Notes under the pieces: generated by a model
The model's database searches: none
What the model was told of the DNA's origin: nothing
Seen by the model: the letters and a program-made list of their open reading frames with translations, nothing else
NCBI GenBank assembly: GCA_964598695.1
Contig: CAZRDB010000151.1
Coordinates: forward strand, 1 to 12,418
Origin: CAZRDB01 sp964598695
GTDB taxonomy: Bacteria; Armatimonadota; Zipacnadia; UBA1398
Length of the DNA stretch: 12,418 nt
Direction of reading: 5' to 3'
Part shown: in pieces, positions 6,906-12,418 of the stretch
Numbering within the stretch: the stretch's first letter is position 1
Layout: each line of letters begins with the position of its first letter
Translations under genes and position numbers: made by a program

Positions 6906-8330
6906 GTGGTCACCCGCATCGTGGCAGTGGTGGCTCTTGCGACGGTTCCGTGCGCGGCGGCGGAAGGTCCCCGGGTCCACTCCGTGACGGACCTCTCGCA
7001 CGAGTTCTCCTTCTACGCGGACGGCCGCTTCGCCACGCAGTATCTCGACCTGGCGGGCGGCGACGTGGATGTGCGCAACTGGGGGACCCTCGGCAAGTGC
7101 GACCTCACGAACGCCAACCTGCTCGTCCTGATGTCCGGGGCCTCGCCCTGCGAGTACACGCCGGCCGACGTCGCGCACGTGCGGGCCTTCCTCGAGGCCG
7201 GTGGCGGCGTGGTGGCCCTCGGCCGCTACGGGCTCTTCCCCGGCCAGACGGAGTACGGCCTCCACGCGCTCGTGGGTGTGTTCGGCGGCCGCTTCCTCAA
7301 GGAGGACGCCACCGGTCCGGCGCGCGGCGCGTCGCAGGCCGGGCCGCCGGAGCTGGCGTTCACGGGCGGGCCGGTTCTCGCACTCGACCAGCCGGAGCAG
7401 TGGCAGGTGCTCGCCACCGACGACCAGGGCCGGCCCCTCGCGGCCGAGAGGGCGGTCGGCAGCGGGCGGTTGGTTCTCGCCTCCCGCGGCCTGGCGGGTG
7501 AGCGTCCGGACGCGAGCGACGCGATCAACGCCGAGTTCTGGAGGCCGTTGCTGCGGCGAGCCGCCTCCGGGAAGCTTGTGACGCCCGGGCAGCCCCCCCC
7601 CGACGTGTGGTGCGGGGTCGACAACGAGTTCGACCGCGACGGCCTGCGTGTCGGCTGCTCCGACTACCTGCTGCCGTATGCCGACTCGATCTACGAGGTC
7701 TACGCGCGCGTCCGACCGGCCATGGAGCGGATCCTCGGCGTACCGCCCGCGCAGGGCATGCTGAGCCGGTTGGTGCTGCTCGCGAGCGGGGGAGGGGGCT
7801 TCTCGGCCGGCGAGACCATCGGGATCGCGGTCTGGTGGGGCAACTTCCCGCAGGAGCAGTACGGGATGGTCGAGCTGTTGAGCCACGAGGCGACGCACTC
7901 GTGGGTGCTGCCGTTCCCGGAGCCGCTGTGGAACGAGGGGATCGCCACCTACGTCGGAATCCTCGTCGGCCGGGAACTGGGGCTGGCGCAGGAGGCCGAC
8001 GCCACGCTCGAGGGCTGGATCGCTGAGGCGCGCCGGAGCGACCCGCAGATGACGCGCTTCGACCTCGCCCACGGGGCCGACGTGCCACACGCGGTGGCGA
8101 TGGCCAAGCCGATGTGGATCTGGGAGCAGCTCCGGGCCGAGAAGCCGGAGATCCTTGCGGAGTACTTCCGGGAGAAGCGCGCGCGGATCGACCCGGCCAC
8201 GCGGGGCGCGTACACGGCCGACGACTCGGTGGCTGTCCTGAGCGCCGCGATGGGCCGCGACCTCTTCCCGTGGTTCCAGTCTCTCGGAGTCCACGTCAGC
8301 CGCGACAACACCGACCTCCCGGTACCCTAG
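6906..8330 (+). CDS. Secreted two-domain protein: amidotransferase-like domain plus HEXXH gluzincin-type metallopeptidase
   Basis: A 474-residue exported protein. Residues 1-19 are a signal peptide (VTRIVAVVALATVPCAAA). Residues about 30-225 look like a class I glutamine-amidotransferase-like/ThuA-type Rossmann fold: NANLLVLMSG, a FLEAGGGVVALGRYG loop, and AERAVGSGRLVLAS near the end; no catalytic Cys-His pair is obvious. After a proline-rich linker (PGQPPPDVW) comes a peptidase domain with HEATH (327-331) and LWNEGIA (Glu344), the metal ligands of the peptidase MA clan, then a helical C-terminus. GTG 6906 has GAGAGG 9 bases upstream; GTG 6900, overlapping the previous stop as GTGA, is the alternative and adds two residues. 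Co-expression with a secreted GH127 suggests it attacks the protein part of an arabinosylated glycoprotein (inference). The architecture is not one I recognise as named. Confidence 0.83.
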   Translation: MVTRIVAVVALATVPCAAAEGPRVHSVTDLSHEFSFYADGRFATQYLDLAGGDVDVRNWGTLGKCDLTNANLLVLMSGASPCEYTPADVAHVRAFLEAGGGVVALGRYGLFPGQTEYGLHALVGVFGGRFLKEDATGPARGASQAGPPELAFTGGPVLALDQPEQWQVLATDDQGRPLAAERAVGSGRLVLASRGLAGERPDASDAINAEFWRPLLRRAASGKLVTPGQPPPDVWCGVDNEFDRDGLRVGCSDYLLPYADSIYEVYARVRPAMERILGVPPAQGMLSRLVLLASGGGGFSAGETIGIAVWWGNFPQEQYGMVELLSHEATHSWVLPFPEPLWNEGIATYVGILVGRELGLAQEADATLEGWIAEARRSDPQMTRFDLAHGADVPHAVAMAKPMWIWEQLRAEKPEILAEYFREKRARIDPATRGAYTADDSVAVLSAAMGRDLFPWFQSLGVHVSRDNTDLPVP

Positions 8331-8355
8331 GAAGCGGAGCGGGGGAGCACGTCCC

Positions 8356-8928
8356 ATGTCCGTTCGGATCATTGCGGGAGACCTGCGGGGCAGGCGCATC
8401 GAGCTGCCGCGTGAGGTCCGTATTCGCCCGACGCCCGATCGCGCCAAGGTGGCGCTCTTCAACAGCATCGCGCCCGTGCTGTACCGGTCGCGCGTGCTCG
8501 ATCTCTGCGCCGGCACCGGCGCCCTGGGGATCGAGTGCCTCAGCCGAGGCGCCGAGAGAGCCGTCTTCGTTGAGGAGGACGCGCGGGTTGCCCGGCTGCT
8601 GGCCGACAACCTCGCGCGGCTGGGCTTGGCGGAGCGCTCCGAGGTCATCCGGGCCGAGGCTCTCCGCTGGCTCGACCGTTGCCCCGAGGATGCCTCCTGG
8701 GACCTGGTCCTCGCCGATCCGCCGTACGCCTCCGAGGTGCTCGCGGGCGTCACAGAGCGGCTCGCGGCGCGTCCGGGGCTGGTGGCGGAGGATGGATGGG
8801 TGGTCTTCGAGGATGGCGGACAGGTCGCGCCGTCCCTGCCGGCGAATCACTTCGAGCTGCGGTGGCGGCGGCAGTACGGAGGGGCCCACATCTCGGTATT
8901 CCATCGGACAGACGAGGGGAGCGAGTAG
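8356..8928 (+). CDS. rsmD: 16S rRNA (guanine966-N2)-methyltransferase RsmD
   Basis: RsmD methylates N2 of G966 in 16S rRNA within the assembled 30S subunit, using S-adenosylmethionine. The 190-residue product has the normal length. Motifs are the N-terminal RIIAGDLRGRRI, the RPTPDRAKVALFNSI block (24-38; family usual RPTxDRxRExLFN), the SAM-binding VLDLCAGTGALGIE (47-60), the acidic FVEEDA strand end, and the catalytic DPPY (121-124). ATG 8356 has GGGGGAG 8 bases upstream. It begins 25 bases after the metallopeptidase stop and ends 3 bases before coaD, the common bacterial rsmD-coaD pair. It may open a new transcription unit, but no promoter or terminator is visible in the short gap. Confidence 0.97.
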   Translation: MSVRIIAGDLRGRRIELPREVRIRPTPDRAKVALFNSIAPVLYRSRVLDLCAGTGALGIECLSRGAERAVFVEEDARVARLLADNLARLGLAERSEVIRAEALRWLDRCPEDASWDLVLADPPYASEVLAGVTERLAARPGLVAEDGWVVFEDGGQVAPSLPANHFELRWRRQYGGAHISVFHRTDEGSE

Positions 8929-8931
8929 GCC

Positions 8932-9441
8932 ATGCCGGTTGTCCGGGCTCTCTATCCAGGGAGCTTCGACCCCACCACGAACGGCCATCTCGACATCATC
9001 GAGCGCGGGGCGCGCATCTTCGATGAGGTGATCGCCTCGGTGGTCGCCAACCCGCAGAAGCAGCCGATGCTCAGCCTCGACGAGCGCGCGGAGCTGCTGC
9101 GCGAGGCCTGTCGGCACCTCGCCAACGTCCGCGTCGCCACGTTCGAAGGGCTGCTGGTGCAGCACGTGCGCCAGATGGAGGCGACCGTCGTGATCAAGGG
9201 CCTGCGGGCCATCTCCGACTTCGAGTTCGAGTTCTCGCAGGCGCACACCAACCGGTTCCTCGATCCGAACGTTGAAACGCTGTTCATGCCGACCAACGTC
9301 GAACACGCGTTCCTCAGCTCCAGCGTCGTGCGCGAGATCGCGCGCCTGGGCGGGGACATCGAGCGGCTCGTGCCTGCGGTCGTGGCCGAGCGGCTCGCGG
9401 AGCGGCTTGGCGTCGGCGGCGCTCGAAAGGAGCGGGTGTAG
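8932..9441 (+). CDS. coaD: Phosphopantetheine adenylyltransferase CoaD
   Basis: CoaD transfers AMP from ATP to 4'-phosphopantetheine, giving dephospho-CoA, the fourth step of coenzyme A synthesis in the cytoplasm. The 169-residue product has all nucleotidyltransferase landmarks: ALYPGSFDPTTNGHLD (6-21, with the TxGH His19), KGLRAISDFEFEF (89-101), and the LSSSVVRE block (128-135, family usual ISSTxVRE). The length is slightly above the typical 160 because of a short basic tail (GGARKERV). ATG 8932 lies 3 bases after the rsmD stop, with its ribosome site (GAGGGGAG) inside the rsmD end. Its TAG stop shares one base with the GTG of the next gene (TAGTG), so those two are probably translationally coupled. 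Confidence 0.98.
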   Translation: MPVVRALYPGSFDPTTNGHLDIIERGARIFDEVIASVVANPQKQPMLSLDERAELLREACRHLANVRVATFEGLLVQHVRQMEATVVIKGLRAISDFEFEFSQAHTNRFLDPNVETLFMPTNVEHAFLSSSVVREIARLGGDIERLVPAVVAERLAERLGVGGARKERV

Positions 9442-9983
9442 TGGAGATCGAAAGCCTTCTGGGCGAACTGGAGGATCTGATCGAGGGTGGCTCGATGTTG
9501 CCGTGGTTCGGCCGTCGGTACGTGCGCGAGGACGAGTTCCACCGCCTCGTGAACGCGATCCGGCATGGGCTGCCCAAGGAGATCTCGGAGGCCGGCGAGG
9601 TCACGATGCAGCGCGACCGGATCCTCCGCCAGGCCCACGACCAGGCACGCGAGATCCTCGACCAGGCCAACCGCCAGGCGCTCGGCCAGCTCGAGGAGGC
9701 ACGCCTGCAGTGCGAGGCGCTCGTCGCCCAGGAGAACGTCGTGCGCCAGGCACAGCGCACGGCCGAGGCCACGGTCCGGCAGGCCGACCAGGATGCGGTG
9801 GCCGTCCGCGCCGACACCGAGCGATGGCTCCAGAGCCTCTTCACCCGACTGGAGCACGAGGTCGTGCGGGTGAACCAGGCGATCGCCGAGGCGCGCCACG
9901 CCACGCAGGTGCAGGCCACGCGCTCGGCGCCCGTGGCGCCGCCGCCCGAGGGAGCCGCGCCCGCCGAGGGTAGCGGCGCCTAG
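9441..9983 (+). CDS. DivIVA/ATP-synthase-b-like coiled-coil protein
   Basis: A 180-residue protein without signal peptide or membrane span. The N-terminal segment (1-50: ESLLGELEDLIEGG, RYVREDEFHRLVNAIRHGLP) matches the short globular head of coiled-coil proteins that often follow coaD and are labelled 'ATPase', 'ATP synthase F0 subunit B' or DivIVA-like. Residues about 50-155 are one long charged helix with repeated R/Q-x-A patterns (RILRQAHDQAREILDQANRQA), predicted to coil. The tail 160-180 is rich in Ala, Pro and Gly and probably disordered. It has no F-ATPase subunits nearby, so a real ATP synthase role is unlikely. By family comparison a scaffold role at division or cell-wall synthesis sites is plausible, which is inference. 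The GTG start overlaps the coaD stop by one base. Confidence 0.82.
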   Translation: MEIESLLGELEDLIEGGSMLPWFGRRYVREDEFHRLVNAIRHGLPKEISEAGEVTMQRDRILRQAHDQAREILDQANRQALGQLEEARLQCEALVAQENVVRQAQRTAEATVRQADQDAVAVRADTERWLQSLFTRLEHEVVRVNQAIAEARHATQVQATRSAPVAPPPEGAAPAEGSGA

Positions 9984-10000
9984 GCGGGCGCCGTGGGAGG

Positions 10001-10008
10001 GGAGGAGG
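10001..10008 (+). promoter_or_regulatory. Ribosome binding site deciding the ATG start of the M48 protease
   Basis: GGAGGAGG lies 8 bases before ATG 10017, inside a longer G/A-rich run (about 9995-10012). An in-frame GTG at 9993 lies ahead of this site and would put eight residues before the signal peptide, so ATG 10017 is preferred. Confidence 0.65.
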
Positions 10009-10016
10009 GAGGCGGC

Positions 10017-11741
10017 ATGTGCAGGCGCCGCGCCGTGCTACCGCTGGCGGCCATCGCCGTGGTGCTGGCCGCCGCCCCCGCCCGGGCCTCGGGGCTGTCC
10101 GAGCGCATCGAGCGCTGGCTCGGCTCGTACACCCGATCGGCGATCGAACACTCGATCCGGGTCGATCCCGACCCGCTGATTCAGGGCATCGTCGAGCAGA
10201 CGGGGGAGGGGATCGGCCGCGCGACCCTGCGGAGAGACCTGCCCTACCGCTTCCGGGTCCTCGACGTGGAGGATGTCAACGCGATCTCCGCCCCGGGCGG
10301 GTACATCTGGGTGACGAAGGGGACGTTGCGGTACGTTGACAGCACGGACGAACTCGCGGCGATCCTGGGCCACGAGGCCGCCCACATCGACCACCGCCAT
10401 GGCTGGCAGGCATTCGAGCAGGATCTGGCCTTCCTGGCTGTCCTGCTCTCGCTGCCTTCCGCCACGCCCACAGGAGTGCTCCGCTGGGCCGACAACGCCT
10501 ACTTCCTCGCCGGGCTGAAGTTCAGCCGCGATGATGAGTACGAAGCGGACCGCGAGGGCCTGCGACTCGCGTACGAGGCCGGGTACGATGGAGCCGAGAT
10601 CACGGCCTTCCTGGACCGGCTGATGCACGAACCGGAGGGCGACGTAAGCCGCTTCGAGGCCCTCTTCTGCACGCACCCGCGTCACCGCGACCGGATCGAC
10701 CGGCTCTGCCAGCCCGCGGAGGATGAGGTACACCGCCGCATGAGCGCCGGCGAGGGTCTCCTGGCACGGAGGTGCTTCGCGCTCGCGCGCGGGGAGTTCG
10801 AGGCCGCCCTGGCCGTCGATCCGAGCAACAGCGATGCGCGAATCGGGGCCTCGCTCTGCGCGGGGTTCCTGGGGGAGGCCGACACCGCCCGCGCGCACTG
10901 GCTGGCTGCTGCGGCCGAGCGCTCGCCCGGTCTCCTCGGTGAGGATCCCGCCCTGCGCTCGGCGCGCGAGACGCTGGACGCCCTCGAGCGGGCGCAGTCG
11001 CTCCGAGCCGCGCCGCCGGCCGACCGGTCGGAGGCGCGGGCCCTTGCAGCGCAGCTCTCCGAGGCGGCCGGGCGGCTCCGCCCGATGGCTCTCGCGGCGG
11101 TGGCGCGCGGCAGCCAGCAGCCCGCGCCCGCCCCGCCGGCCCCTCAGCGGGTCCGGGCCGCCGCCGACCCAAGCCTGCGGGCGGAACTGGAGCGGGTGCT
11201 GAGCGACCGCGTCGCTCTCCTCACCGACCTCGGCGAGGCCCTCGCGACGACCGGTCCCCTGGAGCCCCGCCTCGCCCATGTGGCCGAGGCCTGCCTCGCC
11301 CAGGCGCCCGAACTCGAGCGGCTCGCCGAGGCGGCCCAGGGCAAGCAGTGGGGCGATTGGAGCACCCTCATCGCCGTCGAGCTGGACAACTCGGTGTGGC
11401 GCTTGAGTCTCGAGGCCAGCCGCAGCCCCGTCCCCCCCCCAGCGGTCGCGGATTGCATCGCCCACGCGCTCGCGCTCGACAGCGAGGCCATGGACGATGC
11501 CCTCACGACCACCTCGGACCCGGGCGCCGCGACGTTGATCGCCGCCATCGCGCGCCAGACCGGTGCAGCGCCGAGCGCGGTTGCGGCCGCCGTACTGACC
11601 GCGGCACGGCCCTCGCTCGGCGCGGAGGCAGCCCGCGGCCGCGTCGACAACCTGGCGGTCGCCTGTCGATTCGCCTCGCGCACTCTCGAGCGCGAGAGGG
11701 GCGCGAGGACGCGCCCTGCCGGAACGGAGGAACGGAAGTGA
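10017..11741 (+). CDS. Secreted M48-family zinc metalloprotease with TPR-like C-terminal region
   Basis: A 574-residue exported protease. A signal peptide spans 1-25 (MCRRR, then a hydrophobic AIAVVLAAA and ARAS). The M48 catalytic domain covers about 50-235: VNAISAPGGYIWVTKGTL (88-104), the zinc helix LGHEAAHIDHRHGW (HEAAH 119-123), the third ligand in DDEYEADREG (Glu174), and the typical THPRHRDRIDRL (219-230). Residues about 245-305 (RRCFALARGEFEAALAVDPS) resemble TPR helices, as in BepA/YfgC-type outer-membrane-protein quality-control proteases. The remainder is Ala-rich helical sequence without a recognised domain, making it longer than BepA (about 490). The start is ATG 10017. It overlaps the next gene by GTGA, so the pair is probably made together. 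Catalytic assignment is sure; the envelope quality-control role is inference. Confidence 0.92.
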   Translation: MCRRRAVLPLAAIAVVLAAAPARASGLSERIERWLGSYTRSAIEHSIRVDPDPLIQGIVEQTGEGIGRATLRRDLPYRFRVLDVEDVNAISAPGGYIWVTKGTLRYVDSTDELAAILGHEAAHIDHRHGWQAFEQDLAFLAVLLSLPSATPTGVLRWADNAYFLAGLKFSRDDEYEADREGLRLAYEAGYDGAEITAFLDRLMHEPEGDVSRFEALFCTHPRHRDRIDRLCQPAEDEVHRRMSAGEGLLARRCFALARGEFEAALAVDPSNSDARIGASLCAGFLGEADTARAHWLAAAAERSPGLLGEDPALRSARETLDALERAQSLRAAPPADRSEARALAAQLSEAAGRLRPMALAAVARGSQQPAPAPPAPQRVRAAADPSLRAELERVLSDRVALLTDLGEALATTGPLEPRLAHVAEACLAQAPELERLAEAAQGKQWGDWSTLIAVELDNSVWRLSLEASRSPVPPPAVADCIAHALALDSEAMDDALTTTSDPGAATLIAAIARQTGAAPSAVAAAVLTAARPSLGAEAARGRVDNLAVACRFASRTLERERGARTRPAGTEERK

Positions 11742-12418
11742 ACCCGGATCGGGCCAGAGCAGCCCTGGCGGCTGCCTTGCTGTGTGCGTGGGGCTGCCTC
11801 GCGGCATCGGCCCAGGGCACGGGCACACCTGCCGTCGCGCCCCCCCCGGCGGTCACACTCGACCTGTCGGTTGCCTCGGCTCTCGAGGGAGCGGGCCTGT
11901 ACTTCGAGGGCACCGCGACCTCGGATGGCGAGGGGCGCATCGACGACGAGCAGGCGACCTCGGCGATCCACGCCAAGGNNNNNNNNNNCCTCCTCGGGCT
12001 GGCCGAGTCCCCTGAGATCCATCAGGCGCTCTCCGACACGCTGCGCGTGGTCTCGGAGGATCTCCAGGACAACGGCGTCCTGCGTGTGCGCGCGCTGCTG
12101 TCGCTCTCGGACGCGGCCGCGCTCCAGGCGGCCCACCGCGCTCCTACGGGGCTTCCGCTCCTGGACGACGGCCCGACGGCCCCTCCCGGCGGCGCGACCC
12201 AGCCCTCGGACGGCGGCCTCGCGGAGATCACCGACGCCGAGCTACAGGCTGCGTTGCAGGAGCGGCCGAACGATCCCGACCTGCTCACCCAGCTCGGACT
12301 CCGGTACGCGGCCTCCGGACGCACCGCCGAGGCGCTGGCGGCGTTCCAGCGGGCCGCCGACCTACTGGGCGGCGAACCGAAGAGCGCCGTGGCCCGGTGC
12401 AACATAGCCGCGAACTCC
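11738..12418 (+). CDS. Secreted TPR-repeat protein, 5' part (3' end outside window)
   Basis: An open frame of 227 codons runs from GTG 11738, overlapping the M48 stop by 4 bases (GTGA), to the window end without a stop. It starts with a signal peptide (about 1-25, RAALAAALLCAWGCLAASA). The middle has no recognised domain. A Pro/Gly-rich linker at about 138-165 follows. One clear TPR unit occurs at about 177-213 (RPNDPDLLTQLGLRYAASGR, then EALAAFQRAADLLG), and more repeats probably follow outside. Codons 81-84 are hidden by 10 N, yet the frame is the same on both sides. The overlap with the M48 gene suggests it acts with that protease in the periplasm or outer envelope, which is inference. No lipobox is convincing despite two cysteines in the signal region. 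Confidence 0.8.
   Translation, partial: MNPDRARAALAAALLCAWGCLAASAQGTGTPAVAPPPAVTLDLSVASALEGAGLYFEGTATSDGEGRIDDEQATSAIHAKXXXXLLGLAESPEIHQALSDTLRVVSEDLQDNGVLRVRALLSLSDAAALQAAHRAPTGLPLLDDGPTAPPGGATQPSDGGLAEITDAELQAALQERPNDPDLLTQLGLRYAASGRTAEALAAFQRAADLLGGEPKSAVARCNIAANS
11979..11988. other. Run of 10 unknown bases (assembly gap or masked bases)
   Basis: Ten consecutive N fall inside the TPR-protein gene. Reading frame 11738 continues in frame after them with typical GC-rich codons, so the stated length is compatible with the true length modulo three. Ten N may also be a standard placeholder for a gap of unknown size. Confidence 0.9.

Noticed and set aside
6375..8753. 792-codon minus-strand open frame opposite the peptidase and rsmD
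   Set aside because: It crosses several real plus-strand genes and shows shadow composition only.
9441..9983. True F-type ATP synthase subunit b
   Set aside because: No membrane anchor at the N-terminus and no other atp genes nearby. The head resembles the coaD-linked DivIVA-like family.
11738..11815. Lipoprotein signal on the TPR protein
   Set aside because: The two cysteines in the signal region are in LLC and WGC contexts that do not fit the lipobox. A signal peptidase I site after ASA is more likely.

Overview
The window is gene-dense, very GC-rich (roughly 70 %, estimated by eye) bacterial chromosome. It carries eleven protein genes, two of them cut by the window edges, and no RNA genes, insertion sequences, CRISPR arrays or clear hairpin terminators. 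Most intergenic gaps are 0-35 bases and four junctions are overlapping or nearly so, so the window reads as a few tight operons. Three of the eight internal starts are GTG. The run of 10 N at 11979-11988 suggests a draft or metagenome assembly. GH127 with a C-terminal discoidin-like module, a creatininase-family enzyme, and a DivIVA-like coiled-coil gene directly after coaD together suggest an uncultivated soil or plant-litter bacterium, perhaps Armatimonadota, Chloroflexota or a similar phylum. That placement is inference; no phylogenetic marker has been tested.

Region 1 (1-447, +) is the C-terminal part of a PPK2-family polyphosphate kinase or polyphosphate:AMP phosphotransferase, convergent with region 2. 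Region 2 (483-3279, -) is a two-gene unit read right to left: a GH51 alpha-L-arabinofuranosidase without a signal peptide, then an amidohydrolase/uronate-isomerase-like metal enzyme 28 bases downstream. Region 3 (3280-3498) is the only long non-coding stretch and acts as a divergent control region. Region 4 (3499-8330, +) holds a secreted GH127 beta-L-arabinofuranosidase with complete Cys/Zn active-site residues, a creatininase-family amidohydrolase, and a secreted two-domain protein (glutamine-amidotransferase-like fold plus HEXXH metallopeptidase). Regions 2-4 look like one accessory locus for arabinose-bearing plant polymers. Both anomeric types of L-arabinofuranosidase sit beside a secreted peptidase, which makes arabinosylated hydroxyproline-rich cell-wall glycoprotein a reasonable candidate substrate.

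Region 5 (8356-12418, +) is housekeeping and envelope: rsmD, coaD, a DivIVA/ATP-synthase-b-like coiled-coil gene, a secreted M48 metalloprotease with TPR-like helices, and a secreted TPR protein that runs off the window. The last two overlap by 4 bases (GTGA) and may form a periplasmic or envelope proteolysis pair. No wholly new system is evident. The most interesting items are the arabinoside/peptidase locus, the unusual two-domain metallopeptidase, and the coiled-coil and M48-TPR genes downstream of coaD.
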